Shown: piece by piece, positions 1 through 10,951 of the stretch
Position numbering within the stretch: position 1 is the stretch's first letter
Layout of the letters: every line of letters begins with the position of its first letter
Assembly: GCA_019454045.1 (NCBI GenBank)
Contig: SKCR01007822.1
Location: 123,501-187,500, forward strand
DNA: 64,000 nucleotides
Reading direction: 5' to 3'
From: Zanthoxylum bungeanum
Taxonomy: Eukaryota; Streptophyta; Magnoliopsida; Sapindales; Rutaceae
Program-made: the position numbers and the translations under genes
The notes under the pieces: model-generated
What the model was told of the DNA's origin: nothing
Seen by the model: only the letters and a program-made list of their open reading frames with translations
Database searches by the model: none

Positions 1-561
1 ACCCTCAGTGAACAAATCATCAACACCGGAATCAGAGCAGACCCTGCCCAAATCCTCATCTTGGTTTTGAATTTCTCCAATTCCTTCAAAACCCACTTGG
101 CCTTTTGCACTTTCATCAAAACCCACTTCACCAAATTTCATCAAATTACCACAACTAACCCCACTTTCTCTGATTCCTTGAACAAAACCCAATTCATTTC
201 TCCCATCAAAATCACCAAATTTACGCTCATCAGAGCGATCACTCCCCGAATCGGACCAAAACTCACCCAAATTCTTTACCTGATAGCGAGTTTCAGACCC
301 GGGATCAATCCAACTCGGATTATCAGACTCAACAGAACCCTCTTCACTCACGAAAACACTAGTCTTAACATATCTGATTTCATTATCAATTGAAAAATAA
401 TCAGCCCTTATCATACCTTCTGAGTAATCCCCCTCTATTTCCTCAAGATTCCTCCGATTCTCAACACCGTTAACCAGGTCCGATTCCGAGTTTTGAAGAA
501 GTTCCCAGTCTTGGAACTGCTCAACTCCTGCTCCTGCTGCTGCTGATGAATCTCCTTCCAT
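1..561 (-). CDS. N-terminal part of an acidic unknown plant protein (partial)
   Basis: The reverse strand is open from an ATG at 561 to the window edge, giving 187 residues without a stop. The protein begins MEGDSSAAAGAGVEQFQDWE and is rich in Asp, Glu, Ser and Gly, with short acidic runs such as WSDSGSDRSDERKFGD. No signal peptide, membrane segment or catalytic motif is visible in this part. It looks like the disordered N-terminus of a longer protein whose remainder lies left of the window. The start is chosen because it is the first ATG after a 5' leader with telobox repeats. I do not recognise the family. The coding nature is supported by the open frame, the normal codon mix and the promoter-like region upstream. 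Confidence 0.7.
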   Translation of the reverse strand, partial: MEGDSSAAAGAGVEQFQDWELLQNSESDLVNGVENRRNLEEIEGDYSEGMIRADYFSIDNEIRYVKTSVFVSEEGSVESDNPSWIDPGSETRYQVKNLGEFWSDSGSDRSDERKFGDFDGRNELGFVQGIRESGVSCGNLMKFGEVGFDESAKGQVGFEGIGEIQNQDEDLGRVCSDSGVDDLFTEG

Positions 562-575
562 GTTTGCTTTTGATC

Positions 576-596
576 AAACCCTAACCCTAACCCTAG
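576..596 (-). promoter_or_regulatory. Telobox-like repeats in the 5' leader
   Basis: Three consecutive AACCCT-type units (AGGGTT on the gene strand) lie 15 bases upstream of the start codon at 561. Teloboxes (AAACCCTA) are known in promoters and leaders of plant growth- and translation-related genes. Regulatory function here is inferred. Confidence 0.4.
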
Positions 597-597
597 C

Positions 598-1572
598 AAA
601 AGCCAAAGCTGATGATGAATGAGAGACAGGAAAGGAAAGTTTTCAACACTTCTTCTGGTAGCACCTTTATTAACGTAGATGGAGTTTCGATCCTCTAGAG
701 TTGCCTGCCATTTTCTTCTACATTACTACGTAAATCCCATGCAATCTCAACCGTCAAAAGGACTAACGGTTGATTACTTTTTTAGCCCAAAAAAAAAAAA
801 AAAACATTAACAGAGAGACTCGATTAGTCCATTTTTTTGAGATGCACGTGTGGGGAACCCTTTTTAAAAAAAAAAATCTTAATTAATCTCATGAAATATT
901 AATAATAATAATTTCTCTCCAATAAAATTGCGACACGTACTAAAAATAATTAAGATGGGGAGTACTGGAACATTACTTCCTTAGAAGAAGAGAAGAGGAT
1001 AACTGTCAAGAGAGTTTAAGGAATTAAATTTCCACCGTTTTGTTTGATAAATTAGTTGAGACTGTTAATGAATTTATAAGTTATTTCATAGTATAATATT
1101 TATAAATTAATTTATCTCTGAGTTTGTAAATTAATTTATATTTTTATTATAATATTTATAAATTAATTTTTACTCAATAATATGTTATTATTTTCCTAGT
1201 TTATACCATACAAAAAAGGCTTTTTAAAAAAAAAAAAAATTAAAATGTGAATAATTTTTTATTGTTTTTTTTTTTTCAAAAAAAAAAAAAAGGTTTTAGG
1301 ACGGCTACTTATTTTTACCTGAATAAAAATGATAGCAAGCGCAATTCACGACCGACAATTTTTTTTTTTTAATTATTTATCATAATTATATGATGAAAAT
1401 AGTTTTTTTTTTTTTAAAAAAAATAAAATTAAAACATGTGACTTGTACCATTTTGTCAAAAATAATAATAATAATTCTCTTGTATTTTTCTTTAAGTCTA
1501 TTTTATTCTTAAACGTCTTGTTAGTATTCTCTTCTAAGCGTAGGTGTACCTATTTCAACTTAAATGTTTTAC

Positions 1573-1628
<56 letters not shown>

Positions 1629-2092
1629 AAATCTTAGTTATTAATCTCATAGCATTATTAACTATTGAAATATTATTTGAACTTTGAATATTTATCATTG
1701 GATTAACTTAATGAATTATTAGATTTTAATGACTAAATTTAGTCAAAAATTTAAGTTAAAATAGTCTCATCCTTAAAATATTCTTAACATGCGCCAGAAA
1801 CAAAATGCAAAATAGGAATAAAAGCTAAGAGCTATGTGAATTGCCAAGTGAGAGATTCTTATTAGCTTAAGATGCAAGTTTCATTTATGATTTAAGAATA
1901 AATGAGGAACGTTATGCCCAGAAATTAAATGTTTTTTTTTTTTAACCAAGTTCGAATCCAAAACTTCTTTTAACACCTTAAATAAATTGATCCCTTGAAA
2001 TAACTAAAACTCAACATAATAAATAGTTTACACACCACCAAGTATAGTATAGTCGCAGCAGAATTGCTTAAAATTGTGCTTAAAACTAAATC
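598..2092. other. Intergenic region, AT-rich
   Basis: This holds the promoter side of the gene at 1-561 and the 3' flank of HisRS. It contains several poly(A)/poly(T) runs (around 789-804, 1225-1293 and 1360-1420) and one long AT microsatellite. I see no gene in it. Confidence 0.6.
1577..1626. repeat. (AT)n microsatellite
   Basis: About 25 uninterrupted AT dinucleotides in intergenic DNA. Confidence 0.95.
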
Positions 2093-5000
2093 TTACTTTG
2101 ATGGATTCAATCGTCCTTGAATTTCCTCGACAAAGTTACTTCTAGAAATGACCTCCTCTTCAGTGGTCTCGATGTTCTTCAATTTCACAATCCCTTCATT
2201 CAGCTCACGCTCACCCACGATTACCATCCAAGGGATTTTCGACTCCCTTGCGCGATCAATGAGCTTCATCACTTTCTTATGGACCATGTATTCTGCTTTC
2301 ACCTTGGCATTCCACAGCTCACTAACCAGTTCAGCAGCTAGAGGAAGTTTATCCCCAAGCAAGCCCACAAGTACTTGTGTCTCCGTTGCTCGGATTGTCT
2401 GTCAAGTGTCAACAACAAAGCATATATGAGTTAGTCACTGGAGTAGACAGAAGATGCAAGCCTGCAGTTATTACTTTAATGATGTATATATTAACTGTGC
2501 AACATGGTTTTAAAATTCGAATCAAGGCGAGCTTCAGTCCCCTCACGACGGCTGGCGCCTCGAGGCAGCCACCTCATCTCGAATTTTGCGACGTGAGGCG
2601 AACCACCTCACGGCGTCTCGGATCGGGGTGTCCCGAGTCGGTTCAACTCGGAAGCCCCAATCCAACACGTGAGTTTTACGAAAAAATAGAGAGAGGACCA
2701 ACAATGAAGAAGACGAGACAGTGACCAAGAAGGAGAGCTTCTGTATTTTTGCGTTTGTGTTGTGAATATGAAGACACAGAGGAGAGAGAGAGCGCATCAA
2801 AGTGCAAACCGAAAAGTGAAAGTGTGTGTTTAGTTATTTTACCTTTCTCACACGAGTCGTCTTATAACATGGATTTTCTTTTAAAAACAAAAAAAAAAAA
2901 ATATAACAAAAAAAAATACATTATTTTATTTAACAAAATAATGTGTTATTTTCTCAATTTTGTTAATTTGTTTTTATGTTCTGTATTTTTTTTTTCACTT
3001 AATCTAATAACTTTGATATTTTCATTATTAGATTTACCAATGTTTGTAATAATCACTAAATTTTATATAGTCAGTGTCTATTATAAGAGCTTCAGTGGAT
3101 GATTGAATTATGGGTAAGATAATTAGTTTGATATTTCATCATTTCATATTAGTTTTATTTAAGTTTGCTTGTATTCTATAGTAAATATGTGGTGGAAATG
3201 TAATCTATATGTTAAATTATTAACCTTTATGTCTTTCCTATGATCCTTCTAGGTATGGATGTGTTATGGATGTTTTGAGTTGATGATTTCATGAATTTAT
3301 GTTTTTATTTTATATTTTAAAATTTTTCCCGTGTTTTCCGCCTCGCCTCACTCGAGGGAGGCCCTCACACCGCATACCGAGTTTTCGAACCTTGTTGTGC
3401 AAAGAGATGCGACAAGATAACATCAAAAGTTCTCAGTATATGCCAAGACACAATGCCTTGAGGAGTTTTCGAGAGGTACTTTGAAAAAGAAAAAAGGGAA
3501 AATGCAATTAAAAAAAAAAAAAAAGGGAAAAGCAACAAATAGAATCACACAACAAAAAACTTTCATCATTCAAGTAAACGGCTAAACATTTTTTTCCCCC
3601 TTGAATCCTCAAGTAAGAATGAAACTTTAAATGATAAAAGGTATTATTTTAGCCAAAATTTAGAGTGCAATACCCCCCGCACCCTTATCGTCAGGGCTCT
3701 GCCTATGCTGGATTTCCAAGATTTTTGTTTGGTAATAATAACAAATACCTTTCTATCTATGTTTTGTACTATGAAAATCCATTAAATAAAAAGCATCAAT
3801 TGATAATATAGTGATATTATTATGTATAACAAATATACGTATAGTTATAAAGATGCACTTGAGTGTCGTTATTACCTGGTTCCTTTCTTTTTGAATCTGC
3901 TCCATTATAGTAAACACTCGCTCAATTCCAAGACTAACACCAACAGAAGGAACCTGCTTGGTACCAAACATTCCAATAAGGTTGTCATAACGTCCACCAG
4001 CAGCAATTGAACCAACCTGAGTGTGTAAACAAGTTGGTCACATTATTCTAATAACAAATTGGTACTAATGCAAGGTGAATAGATTTCATCATATTAATAA
4101 CAAATGACAGCCCGAGAGAACAACTTAAAGTGCACAAGTGATACAAGATTATAAGTTGCTTTTCTCGTAATAAAATAAAAGGGTAAATATCTAAAATGTG
4201 ACTGACAACAAAAAAATATCCAAACTAAGATGTTGCCAAGCAAATTTTGACATCTTCATCATGAGGGATTATGAAAATGCTTGATGGTGTAGGGTAAATT
4301 TTTCTATCCCTCCGTTTCTCCAGTCTCCAATCATACAGTTTTTTTTTTTCTATTTTTTCTCGCAGACCACATCCAAATAAAAAGGAATTCTCTTCCACCG
4401 AGTCAACATCTCTCCTAAGAATTTTTTTTTTTTTTTTTTATATATACATCTATCACTTACTCTTAATAAATCTAAGATCAGTACTTGACAACTCAACCAC
4501 CTTCAGTCTCAAGCAACCAAATTCCACACTCAAACCCACTTAACTGTCACTACATTAAGAACATATATAGCACTTAGTAGCAGGTCTCCCCAATTGGGGC
4601 ACACAACAATACAATGGCATGTTGTTTAACAAGTTTTATTCTGACATAAAAATTAAAATATATAAATAAATAAGCTCACACTTGCTTCCATTATCTCACT
4701 GGCATTTCTGGACATGTACAAGTCCCACTTTTCACTCAAAATAATATATGATTGGAGTATTTAATCCAATATTTCATTCAAAGCCTAAATGATAACCATG
4801 GAGAACCAACCCAAAATTTGTGCATCAAATGTCAAAATAAAATGCGATTATAGAGTCACATAGATTCATATATGCTAATGACTATGCTAATGACTCTTTC
4901 AAGCAAACTTAATGAAGTATATACAAAGCATAAAGAAAAATTACCTGTGTGGCCCCTTTGAAAACGGCTTCAAATATGACACCAGTATAATAGTCAAGAC

Positions 5001-8000
5001 CTCTTGCAAGACTCAAATCAAAAACCACTTTATCAATGCACTTTGATTTTTCTAAAGCTTGAAACAAAATTTCAAGGTCATCCAATGCTAGTTTAGCTGA
5101 ACTGTTTTCTAAGAACTTGCTGCCGTCCTGTTTAAGCTTTGATAATAATACCAGAGGGGATCCCCTTTCCTTCACAAAAGTTCCAATTCTTTCAGCTGTC
5201 TCAACAGATAAACCCTTCTCCTCAACCTAGCAAACATTATTTTTTTTAAATGTCATTAACCATGCATGGAAATGATCTTTCCATGACTAACAAGAAAGAT
5301 CAAATATACAATAATCAATAACAACCTAACAAGAATGCAAATGCATGAAAAAGCGGCAAGATATAATTACTTATATAACAAAGAAATGGCACCCTGGCTG
5401 ACTTAGGATTGCAATGTGATTCTTTTAAATGGTGGGATATGCCTCCAACGGAATTAAACAATTTACTTCCAAACATGTGAATGTACAGATTCTGTTCATT
5501 TCTGCTTGGGTTTTGGTTCAATTTTGCTTCTGCTTAATTCTTCTTTTAATCCTTTGTGTTCTACTGTTTTGCTGCATTTGATGGGTAAGACTCATTACCT
5601 AGAATCTTGTTTTTCACTTTATTAATAAAATCCCTCATTCATTGAGATTTATTTTACACACACACACACACATATTCTCTAGTGAGAGCATCCTCACTTT
5701 ATAAAATGAGGATGTCCTGCTAAATGACAAAATAACAGACTCCAAAATACTAATAGACAAAAAAAATATAGTTTAATATAATTTTTTTTCTTTTACCTGG
5801 CATCTGATGTCCTCACTTGAGAATGATTATATATATATATATATAGAAAAGAATACTGTGAATAACCATCTTGCAGCATATTTTACGACTGCTAGACTCA
5901 CTTCCAGTGTCCATATAACACTGGCTATAACAAAAGCAAGTGCATTGACCAATTGATTCGAAAATAGTGTTCACTTGTTTCTCTATGTAATTTTAGTTTT
6001 GCAAATAATTTCATAAGTACCATTTACCAGCCAACAAAACACAAGGCTGCCTATGAGAACCAAAGAACATAGAGCAGTAGTAAAAATGCACATATACTTA
6101 CCATTTCTTTTTTAATCTGCTCAAATGATTGCTTGTCTAGCTTGTCAATACTTGAACATATAGTTCTGAATTTTTGAGAGGGCACCCCACATATTTCCAA
6201 CATGCCATCCAGTAACAACCGATGATTCAATTTTATCTGTGAAAAATAAATCAGAAAACAATTTAAATAGGGAAAACCATTTTTAAGAAATTTCTGACCA
6301 CTGGATGCAATTGATTGTTGAATAAACTAGATAAAAAGCTACTGTAATATGTTTCTAAGTGAATCCAAATTCATTGAACTTGAAATTGCACCAATAAAAA
6401 CGTGCATATTTCAATGGCCATAAAATAATTCCATGTCCAAAAAAACCAAACCATAGTGCGAAATACTTAGATACAGATAACAAACCAAGCTGAGTTTTGA
6501 CAGATACAAATCAGATATCCGAGTCCAGTAACACATGCACTTTATTCATATTTCAACTTCAATATCTTACAAGTCACAAGGTAATGTCACGAAACTAAAT
6601 GCACAAAAGGTATAAACACAGCTAGAACAACGAAGTAAGATTTACCTCATAATCTCCAATATCTAGCTCATCGAGTAGTTCCGTCAAAATTTTAACTACC
6701 TCAAAGTCTGGACCCATCCGTTCATATTGCCCAGCAATATCAAAGTCACATTGATAGAATTCTCGATATCTTCCTTTAGAAGGATTATCCCTCCTATACA
6801 CCTTAGCTATCTGGTGCCTTTTAAATGATGTAAGACCATTCATAGCTACATACCGAGCAAATGGAACAGTTAAGTCATATCGCAGAGAACAAAGCTCTCC
6901 ACCCTGTAAATAAGTTACCATAAAAATAGTTAAACCGTACCTAAAATAGATAAATATAATATACTATTCTGCATTCAAAAGAACAAAATATAATCAATGA
7001 AATACTTGTCAACCTCCAAAAACCCCAAGTATCCTCAGAAAATAATAGATGAAAGAAAAACATGAAATATATACTGAATCAGGATATAGACAACAAATCC
7101 AACATGGGGTTAGTCTAAAGAAACTATCACCTACATGTTTAAAAGCAGTAAGCGGTTTCAAATTAATAGCCACATAGTGGTAAAACTAAAATTGAAGTCC
7201 AGGAAATTGCAAATTATTTCTTTCCATATTCAAAACTTTGAGCAATATTTGGCTTGAACTGGAGAGCAAATGTATAACATAGACACAATCATACACTATC
7301 AACTAGCATTCAGTTGCATTCAGTTGTCCCAGCAATCCCACTTATCATTGACATATTATATTGTCTTACAAAAGTCATCCGGTCATGCTACATCCTAAAG
7401 ATGAGATTTTCAGCCGCTTGAAGATACCAACATAATTGATGAATTACATTTTGTATATTTTTTTTATTTCTTTTTGGGTCTTGAGGATAACTTTTCCTTA
7501 TTTTTGTGGAAATCTTGTCACCCTCTTCTCTCGTGTTTGATTTTGAATAGAAGTTCCCCTGTTTCTAAGAAAAAAGCAAATACAAAATTAAATGTAAAAC
7601 ACTGTTGCTAATAATAGCAAGTTTCTCTCAGCGGATCAGACTGCCACATGGCTATTTCTCAACACAATCAGGACATTTTTTTCATGCCTTCGAGAATTGT
7701 ACGAGAAAGTTAACGGCATAAGTCCAACTAATTCCATGTTGTATGAATTACAATTGCATGTGGCAGTGAACAAGATACTTGTAACAGACTTAACAATTCC
7801 CCATCCCCCCAGCCCCAATTAACAGTCAACTAATGATCTTGAATTTACCTGGTCAGCAAGATCATAAATCAACTTTGAATCTTCTCCATATTTTCCCATT
7901 AATGTCTCTCGCATTTCAAATACAGGAGTGTCTAGGGCTGTGGCACCATGCCTCTTGAAAACCTCAGTTATAATTGAGAATGCTTTCTCTCTTATTGCCA

Positions 8001-9968
8001 TTTGTTCTTTTGCAAAATCACGAGTACCCTGGAATCCACAATAATTCATACAATTAAAGAATGCTACAGATTTCACTAGGGCCAAAGAATGGCCATAGAT
8101 GGTCAGAAAAGAATTATATACATAAGCACCCAAAGTTATTCAATAGTAAGGAAATATAGTTCTTTTAGACAATAGTAAGGAAATATAGTTCTTTTTGACA
8201 AATTGAGTTCATAGCTTTGCAGCAAGTTACTTAACATTAAACTAGGAAAACACAACTGTTCCAACTTCCACGCAATGAGGTTTCATGTCCTTTTCCTTTC
8301 TCAGTTAGCATATGTCACATAATTGAAATTAATACCATAGTAACTTCCCCACTTTGAAAACATGAACAAATGCATTTTATGCAATTATTAATACAAATAA
8401 TGTCACAACCAACGCACATATAAATTTACTGACCTTACTTAGAAATGGTCTGCCATCATGCATGCGAATTTATATCTTTTTTTTTCTGTTCTCTTTAGCT
8501 AAAAGGTAACATCCCCCATGCATTTCTCTACCTTTGCATAATTACACACAGGAACCCCATCCCACTATAATGCTTAAATATTCTTCAACATATCTAAATT
8601 TTTTCTCATTCCTCATATTACAGAAAGAACCAAAATTAACAAAATTAAAGGACACATCAATACCTTAGGCAGCTTAGGAAGCCTTCTACTTTCATTACTC
8701 TCCACAATCTCCTTGACTTTAGCCAACAAACCATCAAACTCTGGCACCCTTGGATCCAAAAATGAGAAGAGATCCTCAACCCATTTCTCCAATACCCCCA
8801 AACCCTTAGTCTGTAACCTATCCTTAATCAACTGCACCATGACACCAGTCCCCTTCCCCAAAACCACCTTCTTCTTCTTCTTCTCACTCTTCTTATTCAC
8901 TGCCACATCCCCTCCATTCACTTTCTCACTCAACAACTCCCCACCTTCAAGGGCAACAAATGCAAGCACTGCCTCCCAAGTAACAATCTTCCACACCATT
9001 CCCAACAACAAATTTGCTTCGTGGAGAAATTTCACATAATCCTTATCACAATTTGCATCTAAAACCAACTTATACGCCTTTCTCAAACTTTCACCACTCA
9101 AGCAACCCTTTTCAAACAAACTCCTCAAACTATCACTACTAATCGAATTCAGGTTCATTTTCACACGACACAAACTACTCTCACCCAAGTTATGAATCCC
9201 CGCAGCCAATGCTAGCACATTGGCCTCCACAGCCTTGGCAGTCCCACTTATACCGACCTTCATAGTCGAGTTCAACTCAATTCTTGTACTGGAATGCACT
9301 GATTTCACAACTTCTCGTAATTTCCCATTTATTTTTGGAATTTCCAAAATATCTTCGCTCTGCATTTTGCCCACTAACTTAGACCCATTAAGCAACACCT
9401 TCAAATCACCAGCAACCCCAATCTCCTCCTTTGCAGTAAACCCATCCCCCGAATCTATTGAATTAAACGCCGCCACGTCAGCTCCAGACGCTTCACATGA
9501 CAACGCAGCAACAACATCAATAATCGACGATAAAGCCGATGACTTATGATCCAAAACAGCACAAATTCCGTATAAAACAGAAGGTAAACTCAATTTCTCC
9601 AAAACGACACGCTCATCTTCAGTCACGTCAACTGATTCAAAATATGCGGTCTCGGTTTGGGAATTAAGAGTTTCGGAAATGAGAACCAGAATATCCGTAC
9701 GGATAGGGGAACCGAGAAGGAGCTTGTTTAGGAGGACGGTTAAAAAAGCGCGGGTTTCTTCAAGAGTGAGGATTTCGGGAATTTGGATTTGGAATTTGGT
9801 GACAGGCGGCGGGTTCTGATCGGGTAATGAGGAAGAGAGTCTATCAAGTGCCGATGAGTCGACGCGTACCTGAGCGAAGCCGTTAGAAATGGCGTAGACG
9901 GAGGTGGAATTGAGGGACGAGCCTTTTCCGCCGACCGTTATCACGGCAGCTGAGCATCTCTCCGACAT
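2093..9968 (-). CDS. HRS1: Histidyl-tRNA synthetase, cytosolic type (7 coding exons)
   Basis: Charges tRNA-His with histidine (EC 6.1.1.21). Exons in transcript order: 9968-8664, 8028-7849, 6903-6646, 6236-6102, 5226-4945, 4016-3876 and 2398-2093. All introns are GT-AG and every junction falls between codons, giving 868 aa. Residues 1-435 (exon 1) are the long plant-type N-terminal extension, beginning [20 protein letters not shown] and containing a Lys run before VVLGKGTGV. The class II core follows: motif 2 ([15 protein letters not shown]), the histidine-binding loop [10 protein letters not shown], then [16 protein letters not shown]. The last exon is the anticodon-binding domain ([15 protein letters not shown]). 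From memory it matches Arabidopsis At3g02760 (about 883 aa) almost collinearly. The frame continues upstream of 9968 but without another ATG. Intron 6 (2399-3875) carries an inserted hAT-like element, and intron 4 a small MITE-like element. Confidence 0.95.
2503..3394. mobile_element. Non-autonomous hAT-like element inside HisRS intron 6
   Basis: The 892-bp segment is bounded by imperfect terminal inverted repeats, CATGGTTTTAAAATTCG against CAAGGTTCGAAAACTCG on the reverse strand (13 of 17 match). It is flanked by near-identical 8-bp duplications, CTGTGCAA at 2495-2502 and TTGTGCAA at 3395-3402. An 8-bp duplication and a CA-start end fit the hAT superfamily. The ends are GC-rich (gcctcgaggc-type sequence) and the middle is AT-rich. 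The open frames inside show no transposase motif. Confidence 0.7.
5674..5824. mobile_element. Small MITE-like element in HisRS intron 4
   Basis: This 151-bp segment has ends matching 16 of 19 bases as inverted repeats (ATTCTCTAGTGAGAGCATC against ATTCTCAAGTGAGGACATC). A CA repeat lies on one side and an AT repeat on the other, and no clear target duplication can be read. The superfamily is not assigned. Confidence 0.4.
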
Positions 9969-9969
9969 C

Positions 9970-10091
9970 GTTTCGGGGAGAGAGGAGAGGGGGGGAAGGG
10001 GTACAAGTGACACGCAGTAGGGTTTTGCCGTTTCGGGGAGAGAGAAGGGGGGGGGGGGGGGTGTACAAGTGCCACGCAGTAGGGTTTTGCC
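9970..10091. repeat. Tandem 60-bp duplication in the HisRS leader/promoter
   Basis: Two units, 9970-10029 and 10030-10091, each run from GTTTCGGGGAGAGAG through a G-rich tract to CACGCAGTAGGGTTTTGCC. They differ mainly in G-run length. The duplication begins one base upstream of the HisRS start codon, so it lies in the leader or core promoter. A third, diverged relative is at about 23480-23520. Confidence 0.85.
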
Positions 10092-10133
10092 GTTTTGATT
10101 GCAGAGTTGCTTTACGATTTAGTAAAATTTTAA

Positions 10134-10917
10134 GGAAAAACCACCTTAAGACCCCTATACTCTCAATGTTTTTTCATTGCACCCTTGTACTAAATTTTCT
10201 ACATATTGCACCCATGTACTCTCAATATTTTTATATTGCACCCCTGTACTAAATTTTCTACACATTGCACCCCTGCACTCTAAAAAAATTGACATTCCAC
10301 CCTTATTTTAACGGCAAGTTAACAGAGTTGAGAAATATTCTGACATCACCCACCTTTATTTGTGTCATATCTGCCTGGTTTAGTAAGAAACATCTATGCT
10401 AAAAAGAGAAGAGCTAAAAAAATGGGTGTTTGCTATAAATGTGCATGCATGACATGCAATACTAGTTGTCGTTCTTTAGGAATGATGTCTGATAACAGTG
10501 AAGCATCTTTGTTTGTTTTTTGTTGTTCATTAATAACACTCCAAGATCGTAGTTTTGATCTAATTTTTGCAATAAATTAGTTGGATTTTTGAATGTATCA
10601 GAAGGAACATAATATTTATGCGCCCTAACATATAGTTATGCGCCCTATCATAACTTCAAAGTAAAAAAATTTGCTCGGTCCAATCCGAAATAAGGGTGGG
10701 TGATGTCAGAATATTTCTCAACTCTGTTAACTTGCCGTTAAAATAAGTGTGAAATGTCAATTTTTTTAGAGTGCAGGGATGCAATGTGTAGAAAATTTAG
10801 TACAGGGGTGCAATGTAAAAAAAATTGAGAGTACAGGGGTGCAATGTGTAGAAAATTTAGTACAGGGGTGTAATGTATAAAACATTGAAAATACAGGGGC
10901 CTTAAGTGGGTTTTTCC
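10134..10917. mobile_element. Mutator-like MITE with about 228-bp inverted repeats
   Basis: Both ends read GGAAAAACC(C)ACTTAAG... inward. The arms (about 10134-10360 and 10690-10917) stay complementary for over 200 bp and contain internal tandem units (attgcaccc.tgtactaaattttctac). A perfect 9-bp target duplication, AAATTTTAA, lies at 10125-10133 and 10918-10926. Long inverted repeats plus a 9-bp duplication identify the Mutator (MULE) superfamily. No transposase is encoded. The paralogous sequence at about 23568-23600 lacks the insertion. Confidence 0.88.
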
Positions 10918-10951
10918 AAATTTTAAATCATTTTGAAATTTGAGTTGTCTA

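Noticed and set aside
8713..9549. Plus-strand open frames opposite HisRS exon 1
   Set aside because: They are antisense shadows of the HisRS coding exon.
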